From assembly GCF_003001935.1 (NCBI RefSeq), contig NZ_PVNG01000007.1, positions 1 through 64,000 on the forward strand: DNA of 64,000 nt, in the 5' to 3' direction. Made by a program: the position numbers and the translations under genes. Positions 1 to 8,200 of the stretch are shown here, in pieces (the stretch's first letter is position 1; each line of letters begins with the position of its first letter). This DNA is from Nonomuraea fuscirosea (GTDB taxonomy: Bacteria > Actinomycetota > Actinomycetes > Streptosporangiales > Streptosporangiaceae). The notes under the pieces were generated by a model, which saw nothing but the letters and a program-made list of their open reading frames with translations, was not told where the DNA came from and did not search any database.

Positions 1-1012
1 ACGACGCCGCAACGACGCACGACAGACTGGCCGAAAACAGCACCTGTCGCCCATGTCCTGGGACTCATCCGTCAAGCATGTCCCGGGACAACACACGGGG
101 CCCTCCAAGGCGCTGTGTGATGAGTTTCCCTACTAGATCAAGCGCCCGGCCGAGCCGGGCCACCCCCGCGGGAACGATCTTGATATGGGCGATCATGGGG
201 AGGTAGCCCGCCACCCACCCCCCACACCCGCCCGCGTCACCGCCCCCATCCTTTAGGAAGACGGCAGCGGACTCACACTCTTGGGAACCCCAGGCGATCG
301 GCAGACTCGGCATCACTTCCGCCCACGCCAACGGGGAGGGGCTGCGCCCCTCCCCGGTCCCCTCCCCCAGGGGGAGGGCATTGCCCTCCCCTTGCCCCCT
401 CCCTTAGCGCATCGCTGCGCTCGCGCCAGGCCGCATTGCTCCGCGCGCGGCCAACAGCCAACCCCGCGCGGACGTGTCAGGGCATCACGAGTACTCACCG
501 CCACCCCGGTACCGGGCTCAGGCGACCGGGGTCATCGGGGACGCGCCGGCGGGCCACATCGGGACTGCGCGCGGCGCTAGGGCGCCGTGCTCGCCCTCGC
601 GGCCCGACGGCCCGCCCCTCACCCCGGCCGCCGAACCGCCCCGCACCCGCCGACGCCCAGCCGCAACCCACCACGGCGCGCGCCTTAGCCTCTCAAGGAC
701 TCGCCCACGCTCAGTGCTCCCGTGCTGTGAGCTGGCGCGTACGGCCACGACTTACCCGAGAGGGGGGCCACATCGGGCCAGGGCCGAGCGGGAGCGATCG
801 GCGTCGTTCACACCGGACCGGATCTGGACCGGGACTGCGTCCCTCTAACCAGACCCACGAGCGCCCGGCGCTCACCGACACCGACCGCTTGCCCCACTCG
901 ACCACACTTGCAGCCCGGTGACTGTCCATCCCCCAGCCGCACGCCCCCGGCCCGCACTCTAGGCGGAGCCCACCGCTCCCCACAGCGACGCCTTGCCCAC
1001 CATGGAATGACG
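1..1012. other. gene-free GC-rich stretch
   Basis: I see no convincing gene here on either strand: the open frames are low-complexity Pro/Arg/Ala-rich translations typical of non-coding GC-rich DNA and lack ribosome binding sites. It holds the hairpin cluster at 333-391 and ends at the terminator of the minus-strand operon at 1014-1044. Confidence 0.5.
333..391. repeat. cluster of overlapping GC-rich hairpins
   Basis: Three perfect inverted repeats follow one another. A 10-bp arm at 333-342 pairs with 346-355 across a 3-nt loop. A 9-bp arm at 360-368 pairs with 370-378. A 10-bp arm at 371-380 pairs with 382-391. The last two share bases, so the hairpins are mutually exclusive. Function unknown; a terminator, a protein-binding site or a remnant replication region are all possible. 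Confidence 0.6.
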
Positions 1013-1013
1013 A

Positions 1014-1044
1014 AACCCCCAAGGTCATCAGACCTCAGGGGGTT
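1014..1044 (-). terminator. terminator of the minus-strand operon
   Basis: AACCCCC (1014-1020) pairs with GGGGGTT (1038-1044), and AGGTC pairs with GACCT inside, closing on an ATCA loop. Read on the minus strand the hairpin lies about 50 bp after the stop of the last operon gene and is followed by TTTCGTC. Confidence 0.65.
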
Positions 1045-1093
1045 CATCGCACCGCAGACTGCGGGCACCCTGCGCCTCAGCTTTTTTGTACTC

Positions 1094-1363
1094 TCACCTC
1101 CGCGACGGGGGCTCACTACCTGGCATCCGCGCATACACGAACCGCGCCCTCCTCCAAGCAGGCCGGGCCCATTCCCGCCCCTCCAGGCTCACTTCTTGGC
1201 GCACCACCGCACCCTCGGACATCAGGACCCTCAGCCACTTACGCACGTAGTCGCTGGTCACCGGCCGCCACAGACGCGCCCGCACCTCACTCACCGTCAA
1301 CCCGTCCGGGGGCTCCGGCAGGCAGGCCAGCACCTCCTCACGCACATACGCTCCCCAGCGCAC
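1094..1363 (-). CDS. small winged-helix-like protein
   Basis: An 89-aa protein with no recognised name. The middle (LTVSEVRARLWRPVTSDYVRKWLRVL) looks like a winged helix-turn-helix: a short helix, a turn, then a recognition helix followed by a basic wing-like tail. The GTG start at 1363 is chosen because a GAGGAAGG Shine-Dalgarno motif precedes it; an upstream extension to 1489 would run over the neighbouring gene. It is the last gene of a five-gene minus-strand operon, 32 bp after the zinc protein and just before a terminator. A role in regulation of the accessory block is inference. Confidence 0.55.
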   Translation of the reverse strand: MRWGAYVREEVLACLPEPPDGLTVSEVRARLWRPVTSDYVRKWLRVLMSEGAVVRQEVSLEGREWARPAWRRARFVYARMPGSEPPSRR

Positions 1364-1395
1364 GGTCCGCCTTCCTCTCGTCTTACACGGCCACC

Positions 1396-1641
1396 TCACT
1401 TCCAGGCTTTGGCTCCCTTGCGCTTGCGACGCCGCTGGTACTTGGTCGCCCCCCGGAAACTGAGATGCCAGCGGTGGCAGCTTCCGCACTGGTAAACCTG
1501 CGTCGGCATGTATCCGAGCGCATGTTTCACCGGATCAGGATTCGCACGAATGCTCCGCAACTCGCGCAACGCCTCATCACGCGACACGAAACACAGCTTC
1601 CCCGACGTCTTGCACCGTGCACGCTTCTCCGGCTTACCCAC
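1396..1641 (-). CDS. small zinc-ribbon-like protein
   Basis: An 81-aa basic protein with a GTG start and a strong AGGAGAGGAG Shine-Dalgarno motif. Two Cys pairs or near-pairs (CKTSGKLC near residues 10-17 and CGSCHRWH near 53-60) suggest one zinc site, and the C-terminus is highly basic (YQRRRKRKGAKAW). Proteins of this kind are common in actinobacterial prophages and integrative elements, where their function is unknown. It lies inside the minus-strand operon after a 217-bp gap that contains a hairpin. Confidence 0.7.
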   Translation of the reverse strand: MGKPEKRARCKTSGKLCFVSRDEALRELRSIRANPDPVKHALGYMPTQVYQCGSCHRWHLSFRGATKYQRRRKRKGAKAWK

Positions 1642-1680
1642 AAATGGCTCCTCTCCTGAACTTCGCCCACTTCATAAGAG

Positions 1681-1712
1681 CGGCCCCCGCCCAGGGACAC
1701 AGACGGGGGCCG
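1681..1712. terminator. stem-loop between operon genes
   Basis: CGGCCCCCG (1681-1689) and CGGGGGCCG (1704-1712) form a perfect 9-bp stem with a 14-nt loop. It lies in the 217-bp gap between the 1859-2263 gene and the zinc protein, so it may attenuate or end transcription of the first three genes. There is no U-tract on either strand. Confidence 0.4.
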
Positions 1713-1858
1713 CTAACCCCCGGTTGCGGGCCAGCCGTCACCAATGAGCGACGGTCAACCAGGGGGAACCGACCGGCTAAAGGGCGCGCGCGGGAGAGAG
1801 GCAAACGCCCTCCAGCCGATCACCAAGAACACGCCAGCATGCGCACAGGACCCACGGC

Positions 1859-2263
1859 CTAGGTCGCCTCGATCTGCCCCGACCCGGACGACTGATCGCC
1901 GCCCGTCTCCGGCGCACCTGTCCACTCCACGCCCAAGCCCGCGAAAGTCTCACTCCGTGCAGCTCCCTCGAACCGCTTCCACACCTTCATTGGGATCTCG
2001 AACACCTTCGGACGCCACCCCACCGGAGTCACCTCCAGCCGCGCATCCGAAGGCACCTCCCACCGCTCATCGAGCGTGCACCTCACCCACCCCCGCCGCT
2101 CCGGCAGCCGTTGCGGCACGTACCGGCCATCGCAGACGTCATCCAAAAAACCCGCCCACACGTCCTGCCGCACGCTCAACAGCACATCCAGGCCATACCG
2201 GATCTGCACGAACGGGCCGCACGCATCCCGCCGCACCAGCACATACCCCGGATCCTCACTCAC
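1859..2263 (-). CDS. hypothetical protein of the methyltransferase operon
   Basis: A 134-aa soluble protein that I do not recognise. It begins VSEDPGYVLVRRDACGPFVQ, is rich in Arg, Trp and Val, and shows no membrane segment or obvious catalytic motif; the C-terminal 20 residues are low-complexity Gly/Ser/Glu. The GTG start at 2263 is preceded by GGAGG and overlaps the stop of the gene before it (GTGAGTGA), so the two are probably translationally coupled. It is the third gene of the operon led by the SAM methyltransferase. Confidence 0.6.
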   Translation of the reverse strand: MSEDPGYVLVRRDACGPFVQIRYGLDVLLSVRQDVWAGFLDDVCDGRYVPQRLPERRGWVRCTLDERWEVPSDARLEVTPVGWRPKVFEIPMKVWKRFEGAARSETFAGLGVEWTGAPETGGDQSSGSGQIEAT

Positions 2264-2564
2264 CTCCGCACCTCCGCCGGTCCTCATACAACGACGCGAT
2301 CCGCCGCCCGGCCGTCTCCACCGCCGACCCCGGACAGGCCGTGTACCGCAACCGGCCTCCGGGACCCGACGCGTCCATACCCCACCGGAATCGCCACCCG
2401 GTGTCGCTCCACTCACACCACACCGCCAGCCCGACCGACCACACCCCGACCAGCGCTATCCCCTCGCATTCCGACACCTGAGAGGCGATACCGCGCCGCC
2501 CCAGCTCCGCCGACAATGCGTGCGCCAGCTCACCAGCCGGACTCGCCACCAGCGCCCGCGCCAT
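2256..2564 (-). CDS. small hypothetical protein, paralogue of the protein at 18797-19165
   Basis: A 102-aa protein with no assigned function. Its ATG overlaps the methyltransferase stop by one base (TGATG), and its own stop overlaps the next start. The pattern (an amphipathic helix with L..EL..RGI, a V...GIALV.VWS..LAVW segment, then a Trp-rich part, a Y..P segment and a helix with AGRRIA) recurs in the 122-aa protein inside the integrative element at 18797-19165. The shared pattern suggests one family of small partners carried by accessory regions near XRE regulators; that reading is inference. Confidence 0.65.
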   Translation of the reverse strand: MARALVASPAGELAHALSAELGRRGIASQVSECEGIALVGVWSVGLAVWCEWSDTGWRFRWGMDASGPGGRLRYTACPGSAVETAGRRIASLYEDRRRCGGE

Positions 2565-3442
2565 CACGCCCGCCGCCCCACGCCGCCCAGCACATCCACC
2601 CGTTCGGCGTCCTTGCATGCAAGCTCCGGATGCATCTCCGGCCGCCACAACGGCACCCGCACCAAACCCGGCTCCACCAGCTCGGCATCCGCCGCCGCGA
2701 AAAACGCCGCGATCTCCGCCTCATCACGCAGCGCTACTGGCGCGGACGCCCCCTCATACCCGCCCACCGCCGCACGGGTACCCGCTGTCTCCAGCACATG
2801 CGACACCACCAGGTAGCTCCCCGGAACGGTGGCATCCATCAGCGTCGCGACGATCCCGTACGGATCATCCGCCGTCGTCACGAAATGAAGGCTCGCCACC
2901 AGCAGCACCGCCACCGGCTCACCGAAATCCAGCAGAACCGCCGCCTCCTGCAAGATCTTTTCCGGACGTCGCATGTCCTCACACACCACATCCGTCCGCG
3001 CATCCGTCGCCAGCAGCGCCCGCGCATGCGTCAGCACCACAGGGTCGTAGTCCACGTACACCGTGAGCGCATCCGGCGCTGCCCGCTGCGCCACCTCATG
3101 CACGTTGCTCTCAGCCGGAAACCCCGACCCGATGTCCAGGAACTGGCGGATACCCGCCCCAGCCAGGAACCGCACCACACGGCACAGGAACGCCCGATTC
3201 TCCAGCGCGCACAGCTTTGCAGCCTGATTCGACCGCAGCACCTCCGCCACCGCCGCCCGATCACACTCGTAGTTGTCCTTGCCCCCCAGCAAGAAGTCGT
3301 ACATGCGCGCCACATTCGGCACAGTCGGAACCACAACCGGACGCTGCACCCTCGCGCGATGCTCCAGAAGATCCGCATCCAACATCGGAGCGCCAACCTC
3401 GCCGGCCTCTCGCCCTGCCGGACGGGTCGTATGCTGTGCCAT
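2564..3442 (-). CDS. SAM-dependent methyltransferase, PF04672 (DUF574) type
   Basis: A 292-aa protein. The N-terminal half has the family signature NVARMYDFLLGGKDNYECDR (residues about 43-62), and a Rossmann motif I (FLDIGSGFP, about residues 101-109) follows, then the acidic motif YVDYDPVVL and a substrate-side region. The family is abundant in actinomycetes and its substrates are mostly unknown. It is the first gene of a five-gene minus-strand operon and is divergent from an XRE/TPR regulator, a very common actinobacterial pairing. The ATG is preceded by GAGG at about 9 nt. Confidence 0.85.
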   Translation of the reverse strand: MAQHTTRPAGREAGEVGAPMLDADLLEHRARVQRPVVVPTVPNVARMYDFLLGGKDNYECDRAAVAEVLRSNQAAKLCALENRAFLCRVVRFLAGAGIRQFLDIGSGFPAESNVHEVAQRAAPDALTVYVDYDPVVLTHARALLATDARTDVVCEDMRRPEKILQEAAVLLDFGEPVAVLLVASLHFVTTADDPYGIVATLMDATVPGSYLVVSHVLETAGTRAAVGGYEGASAPVALRDEAEIAAFFAAADAELVEPGLVRVPLWRPEMHPELACKDAERVDVLGGVGRRA

Positions 3443-3579
3443 GGGTCAGGACCTCGATTCCTGATCAAGGGAGCCGTACGGCGTGTCAGCGCCTGCGGCT
3501 CCCGTCTTGTTGACTGCCGTTCTTTGCCGTTCCCTTGTCTGCGGTTCAGGATGTGGGATAGATGTCGCCACACCGAGGG

Positions 3580-3598
3580 GTTGCCTCACTTAGGCAAC
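3580..3598. promoter_or_regulatory. candidate operator for the XRE regulator
   Basis: GTTGCCT (3580-3586), a 5-nt spacer and AGGCAAC (3592-3598) form a perfect inverted repeat. Half-site copies GGCAAC (3601-3606) and AGGCAAC (3613-3619) follow directly before the chosen start codon. The cluster sits in the divergent promoter region between the methyltransferase operon and the XRE gene, so autoregulation is likely. Confidence 0.5.
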
Positions 3599-3619
3599 TG
3601 GGCAACGGATAGAGGCAAC

Positions 3620-4864
3620 GTGCGATTTGGCGAAGCACTTCGTAAGTGCCGCGAGCGCCAGAAGGTATCGCTCAACGCGCTTCACGAGCTGACGTTCTTT
3701 TCGAAGAGCTACCTCAGCCGCGTTGAGCGGGGCGAACGTAACCCCGAGCGGGTACTAGCTGAGCTTGTCGATGAGGCCCTTGGCGCGAACGGACGCCTCA
3801 TCAAGGCATGGGATGGCGACTATGCGCCCAACCGGACTATCGTGGGTTCATCAGGAGGTGAGGCAACGAAACGCCGTCAATTCATCGCCAGTGCGGCACT
3901 CGTGGCCGGAGTTGGGTTCGACGACCCAGCCGGGCAGCCTGACCCTGGTACGGCCGCTGTCGCACGGCTTCGGGATGCTCTTATCCCAACTACGCCGATG
4001 TCTCATGCAGACCCACCCGTAGCATCGCTTGCCCGCTCACTCACTCGTGCCCAGCGCGACTTTGCCGCTGCTCGCTACCTACCGCTAGCAGATCAACTCG
4101 CCGCGCTTCTCCCCGTTGCCTCGGCCGCCTCAACTCCTGCTGCGATGGCCGCCGCCGCACGCATCTACCATCTCGCAACACGCACCCTGATCAAGCTCAG
4201 TGCTTCCCCCTACGCTTGGATCTCTGCCCACAGAGGTGTAGAAGCCTCGCAGGCCAGTTCCGATCTCCAAGCCATAGGAGAATGTCGGCGCGACCTGATC
4301 AGTCTCTTCCACCGCGCCGCCGAGTATCGCAAGGCACGCGACGTCGCCACCTCCGCCGCAGAATCCCTCCGGCCCCAGCTCGCTGGCGCAACACCTCAAG
4401 CGTGGGGGGCCTATGGTGCCCTTCTCTCTACCGGCGCTATCGCCGCCGCACGCCTTGAGGACCGACATTCAGCGCTCGACATGCTCACCGAAGCCGACGA
4501 GGCCGCCCGTCACGCCCCCAATCTCGCTCTGGGCTACGGTCACGTACCCATCTACAAGATGGGCGTCTCTATCGTCCTAGGAGACGCAGGCACAGCCATT
4601 GATCACGCCAAGGAAGTCGTCCCCAACCAGATCCCGACGCTAGAGCGACGAGGCAGCTACTACACCGGTATTGCTGAGGCATACACCCTCTGGGGCAAGA
4701 CCGACCGCGCAGTACGAGCCTTGCTCATCGCCGAGAAGATAGCGCCCTCTGAAGTACGGCGCTCCGGTACCCGCCAGGTCATCACTGAGCTGCTTCACCG
4801 GGATCCCCACAGCAAGCTCTCCGGCTTGCGAGGACTCGCCCGCCGCGTCGGTGTCACCCTCTAA
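3620..4864 (+). CDS. XRE-family regulator with C-terminal TPR-like domain
   Basis: A 414-aa protein. Residues about 1-60 form an XRE helix-turn-helix (FGEALRKCRERQKVSLNALHE, then SKSYLSRVERGERNPERVLAELVDEAL). The rest is an Ala-rich helical repeat region of the kind found in many actinobacterial XRE proteins. The GTG at 3620 follows AGAGG and places the HTH at the N-terminus; an ATG at 3551 in the same frame would add 23 residues and swallow the operator-like repeat. It is divergent from the methyltransferase operon and probably controls it. Confidence 0.8.
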   Translation: MRFGEALRKCRERQKVSLNALHELTFFSKSYLSRVERGERNPERVLAELVDEALGANGRLIKAWDGDYAPNRTIVGSSGGEATKRRQFIASAALVAGVGFDDPAGQPDPGTAAVARLRDALIPTTPMSHADPPVASLARSLTRAQRDFAAARYLPLADQLAALLPVASAASTPAAMAAAARIYHLATRTLIKLSASPYAWISAHRGVEASQASSDLQAIGECRRDLISLFHRAAEYRKARDVATSAAESLRPQLAGATPQAWGAYGALLSTGAIAAARLEDRHSALDMLTEADEAARHAPNLALGYGHVPIYKMGVSIVLGDAGTAIDHAKEVVPNQIPTLERRGSYYTGIAEAYTLWGKTDRAVRALLIAEKIAPSEVRRSGTRQVITELLHRDPHSKLSGLRGLARRVGVTL

Positions 4865-5062
4865 ATCCACAAACGTAAGAGCGCTTTGGGAACCCCCTCG
4901 GGCTGGCCACCACTATGCGTGCCGGAGGCCCGCTGGACTCGCCGTAGGCATGGGAAGGGCTCAAGGGCACGAAGGTCCCCGCCTCCGGCGGGGGCTCAGA
5001 CTCCGGGATGGCGTTGATCATGACCTCCCAGCGCCCTCAAGGGTTGCTGTGAGGTCCCGCCT

Positions 5063-5194
5063 CCCGTCTGTCATCGCCCACACCAAGCCGAGCATGCCGG
5101 GGTGCGGGGGTAAAGATCGTTCTTCCAGTAGGGAGCTCCATCTTTACCCCCGCACCCCGGCATGCTTCCCGGCAGGTGGGCGACGACAGACGGG
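5063..5194. repeat. long imperfect inverted repeat (hairpin)
   Basis: A perfect 26-bp arm at 5092-5117 pairs with 5140-5165 across a 22-nt loop. Outside it the arms resume after a mismatched stretch: 5063-5081 pairs with 5176-5194 with a single mismatch. The whole structure is about 132 bp and can fold into one long hairpin with an internal bulge. No gene is inside. A MITE-like insertion, a phage or plasmid origin remnant, or a structured RNA would all fit. Confidence 0.8.
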
Positions 5195-5523
5195 AAGGCG
5201 ACAGAGCGGGAAGCGCGTAGCCAGGAAAACCCCAGCTCATCAGCCCGAAAACTGGCCCGTGTATGGCCCGCGAACAGTCAGTCACAGTGAGCACCAGTGA
5301 GTCTCTACGAGACACCCCGAATCCTCCCATCCCACATATCCGCAGGTCAGACACACGGTAACCCCCTGACCAGGGACTCAACGACGTCTATCTAGAATCC
5401 ACAGGCGAGCTATGTTCTTCTGTGGATAACGGGGGTTCGGGTGTTGCGGGCGCGCCGACATAAGCCGACAGCAACCGGCATGTCGGCATATGTCCGTCCA
5501 CCGCAGCCGGTCTCCGCGCCGCT

Positions 5524-5637
5524 CTCAGGTAAGCGACCGCTCGGATGGGCGGAAGGCTTAGGTAAGCGACCGCTGGGATAGGCCGACGGCTCAGGTAAGC
5601 GACCGCCGATAGGCAGACGGCTCAGGTAAGCCGACCG
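5524..5637. repeat. tandem direct repeats, 31-33 bp, about 3.5 copies
   Basis: Copies start at 5524, 5557, 5590 and 5621 (partial), each beginning CTCAGGTAAGCGACCG or a one-base variant. Units 1 and 2 are 33 bp and unit 3 is 31 bp. They lie just beyond the stop of the FmdB-type gene. There are no spacers of unique sequence, so this is not a CRISPR array. Confidence 0.85.
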
Positions 5638-5674
5638 TACGAGCGCCCGGGGCGGGCCCCGGGCTCTGAGAGGC

Positions 5675-6010
5675 TCAGCTGGAGGTCGTCGTGGAGGCGG
5701 CGGCCGGTGCGGGGGCGGTCGACGGCGTCGAGGAACTCGACTCCGACGACGACTTGCTCTCGCCGGACTTCTCGCCGGACTTCGCGCCGGAAGAACCGGA
5801 AGAGGACGCGGCCGCGGCCGACGTGCCCGACGACGAGCGGTTGTCGGTCCGGTAGAAGCCGGAGCCCTTGAACACGATGCCGACGGCCGAGAACACCTTG
5901 CGCAGGTTGCCCTGGCAGCTCGGGCACACCGTCAACGCATCGTCGGTGAACTTCTGAACGACCTCGAGCTGCTCACCGCAGTCGTTGCAGGCGTACTGGT
6001 AGGTCGGCAC
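5675..6010 (-). CDS. FmdB-family zinc-ribbon protein
   Basis: A 111-aa protein. The N-terminus MPTYQYACNDCGEQLEVVQ with a second CPSC (residues about 33-36) is the FmdB/CxxC regulatory zinc ribbon (PF09723), followed by a GSGFYRTD motif typical of the family. The C-terminal half is a low-complexity Ser/Ala/Glu/Thr tail, common in actinobacterial members. Its exact role is unknown; the Methylophilus FmdB it is named after is a putative regulator. It is the first gene of the conserved core locus. Confidence 0.9.
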   Translation of the reverse strand: MPTYQYACNDCGEQLEVVQKFTDDALTVCPSCQGNLRKVFSAVGIVFKGSGFYRTDNRSSSGTSAAAASSSGSSGAKSGEKSGESKSSSESSSSTPSTAPAPAAASTTTSS

Positions 6011-6079
6011 GCGCTCCTCCTTACAAGCTTTGGCACTCGAGCGAGGCGACTGCTAATGGTAACCGATGGGGTCAAACAG

Positions 6080-7585
6080 CTATTCCAACCCCCGCTCGCC
6101 GTACCAGCCTGCCAGCTTCCCGCCCCGGCTCACGGCGCGCAGCCGGCGCTCCGCCTCGTCGCGGCAGGCGGCGGTGGTGACGACCAGCAGCTGGTCGTCC
6201 ACGCGCAGCCTGGTCGTGGCGGTGGGGACGAAGGACTTGCCGTCGCGTACGACGAGCGTCACCGCGGCCCCCGAGGGCAGGCGGAGCTCGAAGACCTCCA
6301 CCCCGTGCAGGCGCGATCCCGATGGCACCTTGACCTGCAGCAGGTCGGCGTTGAGCTCCTCCAGGGGAGCGGACTCGACCGAGAGATCGTGGGCCTCGCC
6401 GGGAGCGGCCACCCCGAGCAGCCGCGCGGCGTACGGCAGCGTCGGCCCCTGGAGCAGGGTGAACACGATGACGATCACGAAGACCTCGTTGAAGATACCT
6501 TTGGACCCGAGGACGCCGCCCGCCCACGGGATGGTCGCCAGGACGATCGGGACCGCGCCGCGCAGCCCGGCCCACGACAGGAACGCCTGGTCGCGCCAGC
6601 TCACCCAGCCCAGCCGCAGCGCCCAGGACAGACCGGAGCTGACCAGCACCGACAGCGGGCGGGCCAGGAGCACCAGGATGGTGCCGGTGATCAGGCCGGG
6701 GATGATCGCCGAGGCCATCTCGCCGACGTCGGCCAGCATGCCGAGCATGACGAACATGCCGATCTGCGCCAGCCAGGCCGCGCCCTCCGCGAAACCCCTG
6801 GTGGCCGCCCGGTGCGGCAGGCGCGAGTTGCCCAGGATGAGCGCCGTCAGGTAGACGGCCAGGAAGCCGGAGCCGTGCAGCAGCACCGCGCCGCCGTACG
6901 AGACGAAGGTGAGCGCCAGCACGGCGATGGGATAGAGGCCGGAGGCGGGCAGGGCGACGCGGCGCAGGGCGTAGGCGCCCGCGGGGCCGACGGCGAGCCC
7001 CACCACGGCGCCGATGAGCAGCTCCATCCCGGTCTCCAGCAGGAACGTTCCCAGGGTGGCCGAGGAGTGTGAGGCCCCGCTGAGCAGCACCACGGCGATG
7101 ACCGTGGGCGCGTCGTTGAGCCCGGACTCCGCCTCCAGTACCCCCGCCAGGCGGGGCGGCAGCGGCAGCCTGCGCAGCACGGAGAAGACGGCGGCGGCGT
7201 CGGTGGAGGCCAGGACGGCGCCGAGGATCAGCGCCGTCCTGCCGTCCATGCCGAGGAAGCCCTGGACGACCAGAGCCACCACGCCGATGCTGACGGCCAC
7301 GCCCACGGTCGCCAGGACGAGGGCGAGGGGGACGGAACGGCGTACGTGGGACCAGTTCGTCGTCAGGCCGCCCTCGGCCAGGATCACCGCCAGCGCCGAC
7401 ATGCCGATCTGCTGCGCCAGCTGAGGACTCTCGAAGGGGACGCCGAACCCCGCGGGCCCCAGGATCAGCCCGAAGCCGAGGAACACCAGGAGACTGGGCA
7501 GCCCGGAGCGATGGGCGATGCGGACGGAGGCGATCGCGGCGATGACGATGGCGGCGCCCAGGAGGAGCCAGACGTCGAGCATCAC
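6080..7585 (-). CDS. potassium/cation:proton antiporter, CPA1 family (NhaP2/CvrA-like)
   Basis: A 501-aa protein with about 12 hydrophobic segments over residues 1-390 and a C-terminal cytoplasmic RCK_C/TrkA_C-like domain (about 405-490, with SGSRLHGVEVFELRLPSGAAV and a DQLLVV strand). Motifs typical of CPA1 exchangers are visible, including ESGLNDAPTVI and SWAGLRGAVPIVLA. It should export K+ or Na+ in exchange for protons. The frame begins GTG-ATG; the ATG at 7582 has the better spacing from AGGAG. It is transcribed in the same direction as the cyclo-ligase, 21 bp before it, and as the FmdB gene. Confidence 0.88.
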   Translation of the reverse strand: MMLDVWLLLGAAIVIAAIASVRIAHRSGLPSLLVFLGFGLILGPAGFGVPFESPQLAQQIGMSALAVILAEGGLTTNWSHVRRSVPLALVLATVGVAVSIGVVALVVQGFLGMDGRTALILGAVLASTDAAAVFSVLRRLPLPPRLAGVLEAESGLNDAPTVIAVVLLSGASHSSATLGTFLLETGMELLIGAVVGLAVGPAGAYALRRVALPASGLYPIAVLALTFVSYGGAVLLHGSGFLAVYLTALILGNSRLPHRAATRGFAEGAAWLAQIGMFVMLGMLADVGEMASAIIPGLITGTILVLLARPLSVLVSSGLSWALRLGWVSWRDQAFLSWAGLRGAVPIVLATIPWAGGVLGSKGIFNEVFVIVIVFTLLQGPTLPYAARLLGVAAPGEAHDLSVESAPLEELNADLLQVKVPSGSRLHGVEVFELRLPSGAAVTLVVRDGKSFVPTATTRLRVDDQLLVVTTAACRDEAERRLRAVSRGGKLAGWYGERGLE

Positions 7586-7606
7586 TGGCTCCTCTCGTAC
7601 CGGCGG

Positions 7607-8176
7607 TCACATAAGACTAGTGAGTCCTGAAGGCGTCATCGCGTAGCGAACGCGCCGGTCATGGGGCTCGGACGGGACGTCGTCGATCAGCTCGCCGTCG
7701 TGCAGGAGGGCCACGGTGGGGACGTTCGGGCCGACCCTGGCCAGCGCCCGGTCGTAGGAGCCGCCGCCGCGTCCGAGGCGTACGCCCGTGCGCCGGTCGA
7801 CCGCCAGCGCGGGCACGATCACGAGGGCGGCCGTGCGTACAGCGTCGACGCCCCGGCGTGTGTCGACCGGCTCCATGATCCCGTGGCGGCCGGGGGCGAG
7901 GGTGTCGGGCCCGTCGTACACCGCCCAATCCAGGTCGTTGTCCTTCTGGAGCACGGGCAGGACGACGGTGGCCCCATGTTTCCAGAGAGCGAACACGAGC
8001 CCGTGCGTCTCCGGCTCCGACCCCGCTGACCAGTAGCAGGCCACCAGACCGGCCATCTGGACCCACGGCTGTTCGAGCAGCGTTTCGCGGACCTTGATGG
8101 CGTTTGCCCGTAGTTGTTCGGGGGAGAGTGAGCCGCGCGCCGCGTTCAGCTCGCGGCGCAGGTTCATCTTGTCCAC
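7607..8176 (-). CDS. 5-formyltetrahydrofolate cyclo-ligase
   Basis: About 189 aa. It converts 5-formyl-THF to 5,10-methenyl-THF with ATP. The C-terminal family motif is present (VRLGRGGGSYDRAL, an ATP/folate-binding Gly-rich loop), as are the N-terminal basic MNLRREL segment and the VPALAVDRRTG strand. GTG at 8176 is preferred because GGAGG precedes it by 5 nt; GTG at 8188 would overlap that site and ATG at 8167 is too far from it. It is divergent from galU with a promoter region of only about 25 bp. Confidence 0.9.
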   Translation of the reverse strand: MDKMNLRRELNAARGSLSPEQLRANAIKVRETLLEQPWVQMAGLVACYWSAGSEPETHGLVFALWKHGATVVLPVLQKDNDLDWAVYDGPDTLAPGRHGIMEPVDTRRGVDAVRTAALVIVPALAVDRRTGVRLGRGGGSYDRALARVGPNVPTVALLHDGELIDDVPSEPHDRRVRYAMTPSGLTSLM

Positions 8177-8200
8177 AGGTCCCTCCACTAGGGTCTACTC

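Larger units (their letters stand above)
4865..5674. other. gene-free stretch rich in repeats
   Basis: No supported gene between the XRE regulator and the FmdB-type gene. It holds the long inverted repeat at 5063-5194, a GCCGACAT/ATGTCGGC inverted repeat around 5456-5494 and the 33-bp tandem repeats at 5524-5637. It probably marks the junction between accessory DNA and the conserved core locus. Confidence 0.5.

Noticed and set aside
333-404. Linear-replicon telomere palindromes
   Set aside because: Hairpins are GC-rich but lack the ordered palindrome series and the terminal-protein genes, and they lie inside contiguous sequence.
2111-3619. A very long plus-strand open frame joined to the XRE gene
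   Set aside because: It is antisense to the methyltransferase operon, rich in Pro/Arg/His, and has no ribosome site; only the part after 3620 looks like protein.
5524-5637. CRISPR array
   Set aside because: Repeat units are contiguous and there are no unique spacers, no leader and no cas genes.
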